64,000 nucleotides of DNA. Source: Zasmidium citrigriseum. Taxonomy: Eukaryota; Ascomycota; Dothideomycetes; Mycosphaerellales; Mycosphaerellaceae. Shown here piece after piece: positions 1 through 11,149 of this stretch. The stretch lies in assembly GCA_002786025.1 (NCBI GenBank), contig NHNW01000010.1, positions 620,001 to 684,000 on the forward strand, in the 5' to 3' direction. Each line of letters opens with the position of its first letter. Position 1 is the first letter of the stretch. A program made the translations under genes and the position numbers. The notes under the pieces are model-generated. The model was given only the letters and a program-made list of their open reading frames with translations, was not told where the DNA came from and searched no databases.

Positions 1-1
1 C

Positions 2-1462
2 GGCTGGAGCCAGGACCTCAGTGCCGCAGTTGTCGATCGCGCTCTATCTCACTCGGATGGAGTCTATAACATCCCGAACGTCTTCGTTCGGGGACGAATC
101 TGCAAGACCAACACCGTCAGCAACACTGCCTTCAGAGGCTTTGGCGGACCTCAAGGAATGTTCATCGCTGAGACTTACATGGAAGAAGTCGCAGACCATC
201 TCGGTATGCCCGTCGAGCAATTCCGTGAGATCAACATGTACAAGCCTGGAGACAAGACGCATTTCAATCAGGAGCTCAAGGACTTCTACGTGCCGCTCAT
301 GTGGAACCAGATCCGGCAAGAAGCAGACTGGGAACGCAGGAAACAAGAAGTCGCCGCCTTCAACGAAAAGAGCAAGTGGAAGAAGCGAGGCCTGTCCGTG
401 ATACCAACGAAATTCGGCATCTCCTTCACAGCCCTCTTCCTCAACCAAGCCGGCGCCCTGGTCCACATCTACCACGACGGCTCCGTCCTCGTCGCCCACG
501 GTGGCACAGAAATGGGCCAAGGCCTCCACACCAAAATGACCATGATCGCGGCCGAAGCCCTCGGCGTCCCGCAAGACAACGTCTTCATCTCAGAAACCGC
601 AACCAACACCGTGGCCAACACCTCCTCAACCGCCGCCTCCGCCTCCTCCGACCTCAACGGCTACGCCATCTGGAACGCCTGCGCGCAAATCAACGAACGC
701 CTCGCCCCCTACCGCGAGAAATTCGGCGCCGACGCCCCGATGAAACAACTCGCCCACGCCGCCTACTTCGACCGCGTCAACCTCTCCGCCAACGGCTTCT
801 ACAAAACCCCCGACATAGGCTACGTCTGGGGTCCCAACACGGGCCAAATGTTCTTCTACTTCACACAAGGCGTCGCCGCCGCCGAAGTCGAGATCGATAC
901 CCTGACAGGAGACTGGACGTGCCGCCGGGCGGATATCAAGATGGACGTCGGAAGGTCTATCAATCCTGCCATTGATTATGGACAGATTGAGGGGGCTTTT
1001 GTTCAGGGTTTGGGACTTTTCACTATGGAGGAGAGTCTTTGGCACAGGGCCAGTGGACAGATTTTTACGAAGGGACCGGGGGCGTATAAGATTCCTGGGT
1101 TTAGGGATATTCCGCAAGAGTTTAATGTGGGGTTGTTGAAGGATGTTAACTGGGAGAATTTGCGTGAGTCTTCCCCCCTCCTATCTTGCTTTGGATGATG
1201 AGGTTGCTGACTGTGATGTTTAGGTACGATCCAACGCTCCAGGGGTGTGGGTGAGCCTCCGCTCTTCCTGGGATCTTGCGTCTTCTTTGCTATTCGGGAT
1301 GCTCTCAAGGCTGCGAGGAAGCAGTATGGCAAGGAGGATGTTTTGAGCTTGGTCAGTCCTGCTACGGTTGAGAGGATCCGAGTCAGTTGTGCGGATCCTA
1401 TCATTGAGAGGTCCAAGGTCGAGCCCAGGGAAGGGGAGAAGAGTTTTTTTATTTCGATATGA
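2..1462 (+). CDS. Xanthine dehydrogenase / purine hydroxylase, C-terminal part (5' truncated by window edge)
   Basis: Molybdopterin-binding C-terminal part of a xanthine dehydrogenase, which oxidises hypoxanthine and xanthine to urate in purine catabolism. The frame is open from base 2 and the true start lies outside the window. Exons 2-1163 and 1224-1462 flank a 60 bp intron (GTGAGT...TAG); joining them restores the frame. Visible motifs: NTAFRGFGGPQG (the substrate-site arginine loop), GGTEMGQGLHTK (molybdopterin contact), and VGEPPLF just after the intron, whose Glu is the catalytic base in this family. The Fe-S and FAD domains would lie upstream. A related purine or nicotinate hydroxylase (HxnS type) cannot be excluded because the N-terminal half is missing. 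The gene ends 120 bp from the stop codon of the convergent P450. Confidence 0.9.
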
Positions 1463-1582
1463 TGTTGACTGGATGATGCGATGTACACGGGATGACTTGC
1501 ATGGGATGATGGTGTTGCAATTGTTCGAAATCTGATTGAGCTTTGAAATGGGATGCCATGTTGAACTGTCGGTGTCTCTCGG

Positions 1583-3300
1583 TCATATCTTTCGATCCTC
1601 TCTGTGTTTGATCTTGCAAATGAGCCCCGTCTGTTTCACAAACCAGTAATCATGCAGCTCCCACTCCTTCTCTGGATGCGTGAGTTCGAAATCGAACCGT
1701 CTGTACAATTGCGGCACGAGTTTCGACATCTCCAACATCGAGATGTTTCTTCCAATACAAGTCCTAGCTCCGCCACCGAACTAAATCTTCGTTAGCCAGC
1801 CCACTCGCTCCAAATCAGGGGTCTGATAGAACTCACGGCAAGGAAATTTCTATCCATCATTCTGAGTTGTTTCTCATCCGCCTCCAACCACCTCTCCGGC
1901 CGAAACTCATACGCATCCTCCCCATACGTCGCCTTATCCCGCGCCGCGACCCAAGGGTTCATACCCACAACCGTCCCCTCTGGAAGATGCACGCCGCCGA
2001 TCTCCGCGCCGCCCTTAGGGACCAGACGTTCGAGGAGGAGACCAACGGCGGGGTGCATCCGAAGAGCTTCTTTGATCACCGCTTGGAAGTATGGCAGATT
2101 CTGGGCTTCGGCAAAAGTCACCGGGTCGGAGAGTCTGCCTTCCCTGTCGGCTGTGTCGATTTCGGACAGGAGTTTGTCGTGTGCGGTTTTATTGCGGCAG
2201 AGGTGGTAGAAGATCGATCGTAAGGAGGCAGCCGTGGTGTCCGAGCCCGCGAAGATATTACTCACGGCATGGCTGAGCATGCCCGCGTCGTCGATCAACT
2301 GTTCCTCGTCTTTGGTCCTCTTGAACCGGTCGAGCATATCCTTCAACGGCACGGTATTAAACTCCTGATTCTCGTACCGCGCCAACTGCCTTGCAGCGAA
2401 AGACACGATATACCGCGAGGAGTTCATGATGCGGACCTGGGGGATTAGTTGGCCGAGGCGGAAACCTATCTCGTTGCCGAAGAGGAGTTTGTGCAGGTAG
2501 GGTGCTTGGCCGACGATGCTGTTGTAGAAGAGGCGGCCTTCGATTGCGGCTATGATGTTTTCGATGTCGGTTTCTTGGGTCATCATGCCGAGAGTGTTGG
2601 AGAAGGTTATGCTGGTGATTACGTCGAAGGCGTACCACTGGAGGTGTGTTCAATGGCGTGGTCAGGGTTGGGGCTTTGGGGATTGTGTTGACTTACGTGG
2701 ACCCAGGTTCCGAGATCGATGTCTCGGTCGACGTATTTGTCGAACTTTTCGGTCAGGATCTTTGAGCAGGCGTCGTTCATCGGCTCGAGTTCTTTCAGTG
2801 TGCTTAGGGCGTAAGCGTTGGCGACTGGTCGTTTGATATCTTTGTGCCAGTTCTCGTCTCTCACGGAGAAGATTGTTGGTCTCATGCCTGCTGGCGTCTT
2901 GACTGTGATATGGATGAGCCCATCGATTACACGCCTAGAGCCTGTCTCTCCTACCATCGAAAGCCGCGTAAAAGTCCGTCTTCCAGAATTTGCTGTTGAT
3001 CCCATAGAGCAAGGGAATATACGACGGATCCGAAAACGACACATGTTTCGGGCCTATTCTCACCAGAGGTCCATACTTTTCGTGCAACTTCAGATGGTAG
3101 TTCATGGCCAGACCTTTGGCGGTCGAGATAATCCTGTCGAGATCCGAGATGGACGCAAGAAACGGACCTGGGATATCACGGAGACCTGGTCGATATCGTA
3201 TGCTGACCAAATAGCCCGTCAGGGCCACGAGCAAAGCACCCGCAAAGTACGGTAGAAGAGGCCATGTTGAAGTGGCGGATGAGAGGTCTGCCATGGTCAA
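1583..3300 (-). CDS. Cytochrome P450 monooxygenase
   Basis: Four exons: 3300-2955, 2902-2697, 2637-1837 and 1780-1583, giving about 516 aa. The introns of 52, 59 and 56 bp all have GT/AG ends and keep the frame. The N-terminus has one hydrophobic anchor (residues ~14-32), so it is probably ER-bound. The I-helix AGSDTT (~314) supplies the oxygen-activating Thr, EALR (~374) is the K-helix ExxR, PERW follows, and the heme loop FGGGARTCIG (~452-461) has the ligand Cys at ~459. The heme loop only appears once the last intron is removed. Overall it resembles fungal pisatin-demethylase-like P450s, but the substrate is unknown. A second in-frame Met at 3294 (MADLSS) is an equally good start. Nothing next to it points to a biosynthetic cluster. 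Confidence 0.9.
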
Positions 3301-4019
3301 CGCGAGGCACTGTATGCCAAAGAACGAGATTTTGAGAGATCAAAGTGAATACGGCATATACTCAGCTAGCGGCAGCAGTGCCCTTTTTCATACAAAAACT
3401 GCGCAGGTGTTGTCAGCAGGTGGATCGGCGTGGGCGTATGGATGGTCCGTTATACTCGCCTTCATCAGCGGGGTTGTTGGCCTTGGACCCGCACGCCATT
3501 TCGTATCGTGAAAAGCATGTCTCTAGCTATTATTGGGCCGTTCGCAAAGAGCGATGCTCGGAACCGGCTCTTCGATATTCCTACGAATGGATCGAAAGCC
3601 GTGAGATGGCAGAGGGGTAAAAGTGCTTTGGCAATCGTCTCTTCCGCGGCCAAATCCCGTGTAAGCAAATGCAAGTCGTCTCGGAATCTTGTGCTTGTTA
3701 GACCCGGCCGAGATGGCTGCTCTAGTCTTCCTGGTAATGTGTCATGTTGTCGGCTTTCGTGATTGTGGTATTGTTGCACAGGTTGATCGCATAGCGCTAG
3801 CGTAACGTCGCCGGTCGAAGCAAGCAGGGGTATGGGAGAAATTTGGTCAGGTCGCAACAAAGCCATCGTTCTTCAAGCTAATCGCACAGCGCTAAGTGAC
3901 AATACAGTTCCCAATATAGGACCTGAAGAAGGGGTCAAGATACCTTCTGGGCAGCCGGCTTCGATTGTGGTTGCGGTCTCCTCAAGCGTGCGCATTCATC
4001 CAAAGCAACACTTCACCTC
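3301..4019. other. Intergenic region, no gene seen
   Basis: About 0.7 kb between the P450 start and the stop of the next minus-strand gene. It holds the presumed P450 promoter. Several open frames of 60-130 codons overlap here on both strands, but none shows a recognisable motif or splice-joined continuation. Confidence 0.5.
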
Positions 4020-4650
4020 TTAGCCGTATCCTCGCTGGGCCTGTCCTGCGTTCCTATCCACCATAACGTATTCGTTGCTTCCTCCATATTGTGGCTGCGG
4101 TGTCTCTGGCATTGCGCCGGGGATGTTGTTCATCAACTCTTGAGTATCTGCTCTTTCGGTCGCGGGCCTGTCGCCGGCTGTGGGTGGTCTGTCGGCGGGA
4201 TAGGTCGGCTTCTGGGCCAAAGGACTTGGTTTGACAGCGCCGTCAGCAGCCTGCTTGCTGTCTGGGTGCGTCCTAGGCACCGCAGTGTTGGCCTGCCGCG
4301 AGGGCGAGTTCTGCCTGGAGACACGAGCCAGTCGCTCCTCCGTCTCACGCAGCTTGGCTTCCAACTCCTGAAGCTGCTGCTCGCCGGTAGTAACAGTCTG
4401 CTTCCTGCTGCTCGTCAGCGGCATGTCTCGGCCACTGCGCGGGGGCCAGCTCACTTCTCTTCAACAGTCTTGGAGAGATTGTCCACGCCCGGTGGGGCGT
4501 TCAGTCCGAACATCGAGTCCAAGTCGGCAGCAAAGTTCTGCGCAATGGTGCTGGAGAGGATATTAGCTGCTGGTGGTATACTGAAGGAAATCGCGCAAGA
4601 GCATACGACTCGGGTCGAGTATTGAACTTCTGCTTCTCCTCCTCGGCCAT
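4020..4650 (-). CDS. Small conserved-looking coiled-coil protein, function unknown
   Basis: Predicted exons 4650-4607, 4550-4455 and about 4404-4020, giving ~174 aa beginning MAEEEKQKFNTRPES. The first intron (56 bp) is well defined. The second has a GTGAGC donor and three in-phase CAG/GAG acceptor choices at 4405-4411, so one or two residues are uncertain. The start of exon 1 is supported because splicing joins it smoothly to TIAQNFAADLDSMFG. Residues ~45-75 (EEKKQTVTTGEQQLQELEAK onward) form a short heptad-rich helix. The rest is Pro/Gln/Ser-rich and probably disordered. I do not recognise the family. The exon pattern, charge distribution and lack of stops argue for a real gene. Confidence 0.6.
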
Positions 4651-5321
4651 GATGACGCAGGGTCTCTCGATTGTCGAGAGGGTTGTTGATGTGGTGTTCT
4701 CGCAAGGATGTAGAGCTCCGAGGGAGAGTCGTGGGAGAGCGCTGGCAAAGGAGGTGGTTTATTGAATGGTTTAATTAGTCGAGTAGTAGTCCAGCAAACG
4801 ATCTCCCGTAGACCGTCGTCGGGAAGTGCAAAGGGGTCCGAGCATACAACGCAAGAGAGGCCGGCAGCTTTGAAGCAAGGAAGCCCGCACTTGCAGCACG
4901 CCCGGCGCAAGAATGCAGTGCAGCTTCTCGTCGCGCGTGCAATGGACGGTAGAGTGGGTGGTCGCAGTGGCGTGTTGTCGCCGCTCACACCGCAGTCGTC
5001 AATGCATCGCTGCAGCGCAATAAACACAGCGATCTTCAGAGCTCCTTAGCGTGCACCTGCCGAGCTGCCGCTGCCCGCCCGCCGTCATTGCAGACGGCTT
5101 GCAAAACTCCTGGGACCGGTCGCGAAATCCACGCCGACCCTCACGAGCACCAGCATCACGACAACGCCAACTTTATCCCCACCACCCATCGCGTCCATCG
5201 CCGCCACCCGCGCGCCATCAACTCCCGATGAAATAATCCCCGGCGATGATCCACGATTAATTGTTGCGACGAAATATGGTCTGGCCAGTCTGCGATCCAT
5301 CGACCGCAACGCGAGCAGCAG
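4651..5321. promoter_or_regulatory. Shared divergent upstream region
   Basis: About 0.67 kb between the divergent coiled-coil gene and the bromodomain gene. It should contain both promoters and the bromodomain 5' leader. I see no specific site I can name. The longer minus-strand open frame here (4563-5027) lacks any domain signal. Confidence 0.5.
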
Positions 5322-7937
5322 ATGCCAACCTCATACTCGGCATACTCTCCTCTCGAGAGCCTGCTGCTCTTCCAGGCCCTGTCCGTCGACGGCATCCAGC
5401 CCAGCAGCTTCAATAAAATCTCCGACCAGCTGAAGAGCATCAACCTCATCACCAACGATGCTTCGTTCGACAGTGGCCGTCTGAGTCCAGATGCATTGCG
5501 AGAATTGTACTTGGATCTGTTGAAGGAGGAAGTGAAGGATGATCTGGAGCAGCAACTGAACGGCTCCGACAAACATCTCACCAACGGAGATGTTTCGCCT
5601 GGTTCGAGGAAGCGCAAGGCTCCCAGTCCAAGCCTACCGACCGTAAAAGAGGCTGCGAAACATTCACATCTGATCCCACAACTGGTCACACGACTCTACA
5701 CCCGCTACCGCAATCATGTCACCCAGAAGCTGCGTGCACATGAGGCCAAGTATACGGAAGTCAAACGTCAGAAGGAAGAGATCGATGCGCGCAAATGGGA
5801 CGAAGCGTTACTGCGCAAAGGCACACCTTCGCAGACCCAAAGTCCACGGCCTTCTCCCAAACCATCATCCAGTGCCCACACTCAACCAGACACTACTCGC
5901 CAGAATCAAACTCAGTCTGCATCTCCGGCTGCCGGTACTCCGCCAGCTCAACCCAAGCAGCCCGAGAACGATGCAGAGGCACCTGCGAAACGATACTCCC
6001 AGGCCAAGATCGACTCTGTGATCAACCATGGACCGGAACCACAGGACAGTCCAGGCGGTCATCATCGCAAGTCGTCTTCCAACACTACTCTCCCTCCACT
6101 GTCTGAGATGGCGCCACAATCGCCGCGTTTTGGAATCCCACCCAAAATCCCCGGCCCAGCTCCATCCCATCCGCCGATGCAACAAATGCCACATGGAGCA
6201 TATACGAATTCGCCTCCAGCTGGGCAGCAATCACCTTATCCACCCCAACATGCGCACCCTCGGTCCACTTCCGTATCGAGTCCGCAGTTGCAACAATCGT
6301 TGTCCCGGCCATCATCATCACCTAGGCCTATTCTTCCTCCGCCAAAGGGCATGCCGCTAGCCCCAGTGCCGCACAATGGCTCACCAAACATGCATGGACC
6401 TCCGATGCATCCTCAACAACACCACCCGTCTCCTCAGCAGCATTATCAACAACATCCTGCACAGTCACGTATGCCTGCTTGGCCATCACCCACGGGTGAG
6501 GGACCTCCAAGAGGGTATCCAACCACGCCACTAGCTCCGCATCCCGGAGGCTACTACCAGCAGCAACCGCCACCGCAGTATATGGATCGCAGGACTTCGT
6601 ATCCAATGCAGCAGACACCGCAAGGCCATCCATACCCAAATCAACCGCCACCTCACCAGGGCGGCTACATGTTGCCACCTTTCCAGATTGCGTCGCAAGA
6701 CCCATCGAAGCCCTTGCAACACATTCGCCCACAACAAGTGCCGCCACATGGCCAGAGGCCTCCTGCGTACATGCCATATGGTCCGAATGCTCCCGCTACA
6801 GCGCCCAGGCCACAGCTGCCTCGCTTAGTGTCTGACGTTGTGTCTGCACTCGCAACACCTCCGCGATCAAAGGTCAAGCCGCTTTGGAAGAGCGAGTACC
6901 GACCATCACCGCTTACGGCTGGCAACCTCAAGCCCCGACCTGAGATCGAGCCCCTGAGTCCAACACTTGATCGAAAGTCACCTGCTCGCTCGACGCGGTC
7001 GACTCGTGGCCGTGATCCGCCGACTATTGAAGAGCCCTTGCAAGCAGAGCCAGCTTCGAAGACTCGGTCAAGGAAGCGCCGCGGCAACGCTCGAGACAAG
7101 AGTCCCCATAGTGTGGTGTCTTCGACAGCTGACGAGTCTTTGCGCACGGCCACACGGAGTCAATCTGTGAGCACGGTCGCTGGCATACATCCTCCCTCGG
7201 ATGATCGACCTAGCAGCAGGGGTGGAGTCAAGGCAGAGCCGTCTACGCCAGCCAACTTCCTCGAAGATGCTGAACCGACTCCCGCTGCGTCTGCTACTCC
7301 CGCGGCTGGAGTCATGACCCGTAAGCGACGTGGAACTGTTCAATCTCAGGCCCAACCTCCAGCCAAGCGCAAGCGACAGGAATCTCCAGTCGCCTCGGCA
7401 GAGGATCAGGATATGTCCACTCCACCACCGAGAAGCAACACCGTGATCGCGACGAGGAACTTCGCTAAGATCTCCTCGGCGGTGATGAATGACATTGCGA
7501 GTCACAAACACGGAACATACTTTGCCAAAGAAGTGCGGGAGAAGGATGCGCCAGGGTACAGCGACATTGTCAAGCAACCCCAAAATCTCAAGTCGATTCG
7601 AAGTGCCATGGCAGCAGGTGCTCGCGCGATTGCAGCAGCTTCTGCGGCAGACTCTCCATCTGCAACGCCGTCTGCTTCGTCAACGACAGTGGAGCTCGAG
7701 CGAACAGCGGACTTGATACCTCCCAAGGCGATTGTCAACAGCGCACAGCTCGAGAAGGAGCTGATGCGCATGTTTGCGAATGCATACATGTTCAATCCTG
7801 GCGAAGACGGAATGGCACTCTCTACTAAGGAGATGTTTCACGACGTGGAACAGACGATCAGCGACTGGCGTGGGACCAACCGTGAGGCTGCAGGCGATGA
7901 GGATGAGGATGGCAAGACGAAGCGAAGAAAAGCGTGA
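5322..7937 (+). CDS. Bromodomain protein, NuA4-subunit/Brd8-like
   Basis: Uninterrupted 871-aa ORF. Residues ~1-80 form a helical N-terminal region (YSPLESLLLFQALSVDGIQP) seen in fungal NuA4-associated bromodomain proteins. Residues ~130-165 are a basic coiled coil. Residues ~170-520 are a long Pro/Gln/Ser-rich linker, and ~540-700 are basic, SR-rich and probably disordered. The C-terminus (~705-850) is a bromodomain with the ZA-loop part PGYSDIVKQPQNLKSI and the acetyl-lysine Asn region FANAYMFNPGED. An Ala/Ser-rich insert lies between helices A and B. The last residues are acidic then basic (KTKRRKA), possibly a nuclear localisation signal. The likely role is reading acetylated histones as part of the NuA4 histone acetyltransferase, as for S. 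pombe Bdc1 and human BRD8; the specific orthology is inferred. Confidence 0.8.
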   Translation: MPTSYSAYSPLESLLLFQALSVDGIQPSSFNKISDQLKSINLITNDASFDSGRLSPDALRELYLDLLKEEVKDDLEQQLNGSDKHLTNGDVSPGSRKRKAPSPSLPTVKEAAKHSHLIPQLVTRLYTRYRNHVTQKLRAHEAKYTEVKRQKEEIDARKWDEALLRKGTPSQTQSPRPSPKPSSSAHTQPDTTRQNQTQSASPAAGTPPAQPKQPENDAEAPAKRYSQAKIDSVINHGPEPQDSPGGHHRKSSSNTTLPPLSEMAPQSPRFGIPPKIPGPAPSHPPMQQMPHGAYTNSPPAGQQSPYPPQHAHPRSTSVSSPQLQQSLSRPSSSPRPILPPPKGMPLAPVPHNGSPNMHGPPMHPQQHHPSPQQHYQQHPAQSRMPAWPSPTGEGPPRGYPTTPLAPHPGGYYQQQPPPQYMDRRTSYPMQQTPQGHPYPNQPPPHQGGYMLPPFQIASQDPSKPLQHIRPQQVPPHGQRPPAYMPYGPNAPATAPRPQLPRLVSDVVSALATPPRSKVKPLWKSEYRPSPLTAGNLKPRPEIEPLSPTLDRKSPARSTRSTRGRDPPTIEEPLQAEPASKTRSRKRRGNARDKSPHSVVSSTADESLRTATRSQSVSTVAGIHPPSDDRPSSRGGVKAEPSTPANFLEDAEPTPAASATPAAGVMTRKRRGTVQSQAQPPAKRKRQESPVASAEDQDMSTPPPRSNTVIATRNFAKISSAVMNDIASHKHGTYFAKEVREKDAPGYSDIVKQPQNLKSIRSAMAAGARAIAAASAADSPSATPSASSTTVELERTADLIPPKAIVNSAQLEKELMRMFANAYMFNPGEDGMALSTKEMFHDVEQTISDWRGTNREAAGDEDEDGKTKRRKA

Positions 7938-8546
7938 TCGTTTCTTTCAAAAGCGCCTGTTGGATTGATGTGCTATTTGAGCGAGGCGCTTGTAGGCATT
8001 TTTGATCACACCCTCAGTGGCTCAGGGGTTCAATTGGGATGTATGATTAGATTGCATCTGTACAGACGACTGCAAGAACGAGAATGGCAACTTCTTGGCA
8101 GGCAGCCAAGAGCATGTGATGAGACCGAGACCGAGGACCTCCTTCCCCGCGTAATGATCGCGTTCTCATGACCAGCATCAACTCAAGGATTGTGCAAGCG
8201 CATGGCATCCACGTTGCTATCGCCAGCAGCACGGCACACGCTGGCTGATTGTTCTCACCGCATTCACGCCAGTGATTGCATGAAGCACCCCACCAAAATG
8301 GCTCTCGTCTCGGTGAGCATGGGCCGTCGAGAGCCACTCAATGACGCTATCGACAACCTCGTGCGTCTCCCGCGTGATGGGATCGCTGAGTATCTTTCTA
8401 CCCGAGCTCTCTGTTCCTGATTTGTCTTTCTACTTACAGACAACGTTGACATTGTAAGAACGACTCTCATGCTGGGCATATTCGGTACTTGAAGCGTTCT
8501 TGCCTTCTTTCCTTGTCTTATTTCATTCCTCTTCATCCCACCTACT
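7938..8546. other. Intergenic region, no gene seen
   Basis: 3' flank of the bromodomain gene and promoter/leader of the oxygenase gene. Immediately before the presumed start there is a pyrimidine-rich stretch (8495-8545), common in fungal 5' leaders. A T-loop-like GGTTCAATT at about 8027 has no tRNA around it. Confidence 0.5.
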
Positions 8547-10062
8547 ATGGCTTGGCCGAATCCCTTCCGTCGAACAACCCCAAACACAAGAAAGTCGGTA
8601 CTTTCACATGTCAAATCAACACTTTGAACTGTTTCACTGAGGACCATACAGTTGCTGGGGTTACACCTTCGAACTTACGCCCGAACACCCAACGCCTGAA
8701 CAATGCGACCCTCTCAAACACAGCTACGATGTCGTTGCCGAACAGGTCCTCGATCGACTGAACGAGATCTCTCCACCCGTACGAAAAGAATTACCTCGAC
8801 ATAACAGCCAATTCACCCCCGTCGTACCTGAAAACATACATACCAAATCGGATTCAACGTCAGAAGAAACACCGCCGAAACCGCAACGAGACCTTTATGC
8901 TATATTGAAAGAACACGCGGATACAGACGAGTTGCTGCAGAACTTTTGGAAAGATGTAAATACAGTACCAGAGTGGGTCGATTGGGAACAAATCGAACGA
9001 GGTCAAGATGTGTTTTATCGATATGGAGGGGCTTGTCTGACGGGTCTGGCATATCAGAGTCTGCTGGGAGGGATGGGAGCCGCGAGGGTCGTGGAGACGT
9101 TGGCCAGGACAGGAGGCTTCTCGACCAAAGTCGCGAGAGGCAGGCTATTCGAAACGACGCAGCATATCTTGCAATGCACCAAGTCGTTGGAGAGTATGCA
9201 GCCTGGTGGGGATGGGTTCGCCTCGACGATTCGTGTGAGACTACTACACGCTGCTGTTCGACAACGGATTATGAAGTTACGAGCCTCACGACCGGAGTAT
9301 TACGATGTTGAAGCTTGGGGGATTCCGATCAACGACCTCGACAATCTTGGGACGATTATCACCTTTTCGTCATCGCTTATATACATCGCGCTTCCACGAC
9401 AAGGCATATTCTTACGAGAGCAGGAAATCAACGATTACATCGCGTTGTGGCGGTACATTGGACATGTGATTGGATGTCCCGAGGGGTATATTAAGACGGC
9501 AGACGAGTCGAGACGCATGATGGAGGCGCTGCTGTTGTATGAGATCAAGCCTACGGCAACCTCCAAGGTCCTGGCGAACAACATCATCAAATCCCTCGAA
9601 GGGCAGGCACCGGGCTTCGCATCGGCAGACTTCTTAATCGCAGGCGCTCGCTGGCTGAACGGGAACAGCCTCGCCGACGAACTCGGTCTTGCACGGCCGG
9701 GGGTATATTACTGGTGCTTGATGGCGGGACAATGTCTCTTCTTCTGCTTCTGGTGCTACACGTACCGCTCGATTCCGTCACTGGATAAGAAGAAGATCGA
9801 GATGCTGAAGCGCGTGTTTTATCAGCTTATTGTGCATACGAGTTACGGGTTGAAGGGCCAGGAGTCTACGTTTGATTTCAAGTATGTGCCGGAGTATAGC
9901 ACGATTACAGAGATGGGCGAATGCGAAGAGGAGAGGGCGAAGCACTCGCATGTCGAGTCACGCAACCTCAAGACGTTTGTGATTGGCGTTGCCGTGATTG
10001 GCGTTGGCGTTCTGGTTGGTGTCAGGGTCGCGGGCGGGTTGTGGAGGATGGTTTTCGCTTGA
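8547..10062 (+). CDS. ER-bound oxygenase mpaB family (DUF2236) membrane protein
   Basis: The main coding block runs from 8652 to 10062 in one frame. A short first exon at 8547 (MAWPNPFRR...) is proposed; its donor (about 8594, AAA/GTCGGT) is weak, so the N-terminal ~16 residues are uncertain. The predicted protein is ~485 aa. It matches the mpaB/DUF2236 family in order: CWGYTFELTPEHPTPEQ near the N-terminus, then RGQDVFYRYGGACLTGL, GGMGAARVVETLARTGGF, RVRLLHAAVR (conserved His of the family metal/heme site) and LWRYIGHVIGCPEGY. A hydrophobic helix (NLKTFVIGVAVIGVGVLVG) near the C-terminus should anchor it in a membrane, as in MpaB'. MpaB itself cleaves a prenyl chain in mycophenolic acid synthesis. 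No partner genes of that pathway are here, so the substrate is unknown. Confidence 0.75.
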
Positions 10063-11149
10063 CCGAGGTGGTGTGGTGAGGATGTGTAGCCTTGTGTGCT
10101 GTGCCACCATGTATATAAGTATTTTCCTCGAATCGCCGCGCATGCAGATGGAGGTTGGTTGGTTTGGTTGGTACATTATATTATAGAGCGCTCTTGAAAG
10201 TATTGTTTATTCTAACAACAACGGCGTTCAGCCGGCCCTAATATCAACGCTATATTAGCAGTCTCCACTTAATGTAAGACACCGCTACTAACGTCCCTTT
10301 TCCGGACCGAGATATTACCTAAAACAAGCGTAAATTAGGTCTTAGATTAGGACGCCCGTAGGGTAGTAATATACCTCGCTACCGCCGCTACTACTACTTC
10401 TATATCGATTCCTACTCTTACTAGCCGTTAGGCTACCTCTATATTAAATCTACCTCTTGTTTTAAATAATAGCCGACCTACTGCTACTAAATTTAGCTAA
10501 GAAGCTATCGGAGTAGTTTAACGTAAGAAGGAGGTTAGTATACGAAAGTAAGTAGCGGCTAGCCGAGTTTAGGGCGTTACTACTGTAGACGACGTCGATT
10601 TAGCGCCTTACTAATAGTTACGAAGGCGAGCGGACGAGGAAGGGTACTTAACTACTATATAGTTATTAGTATACCTACGGTAGAAGTTAGTATAATCTTA
10701 ATACTCTAAATTAAGGTAGTAAAGGGTACCGAATAAAGCCGTCTTACGATATTAGTAAGTAAGCTAGCGTAAGCGTAAGCGTAAGAGCTAGTAATCTAAT
10801 AATAGGTAGCGTATCTAGCGTCGATTAGTATCCGATACTTCTTTAAAGGCCTAGAGGTACTAGACTCGTAGTATTACTACGTTAAGGTGTATAGAGTATA
10901 GTATAAAGAGGACCTTAATTACTCTTATTCGCTTAAGACGGCTTAATACTAGATTACGAGCGAGGGCCTAAAGGAAGTAGTAAGGAAGCTACTAGTATTA
11001 TCGAAGGGTAAGGTACCGCTAGTATAGTTATAACTCCGTAAGGGTGTCTTTATAGCCGTTAGAGGCACCTTTGTAGCTAATAGTTAGAGCCGGACGGCTT
11101 AGTATACTCCGAAGGTTATTAAGGCGGCGTCTAATAAGCGAAGGGTAAC

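Noticed and set aside
1..3300. Xanthine dehydrogenase and P450 as one pathway
   Set aside because: Convergent, unrelated families; proximity alone is not evidence.
8020..8035. GGTTCAATT resembling a tRNA T-loop
   Set aside because: No matching acceptor stem, D-arm or B-box spacing around it.
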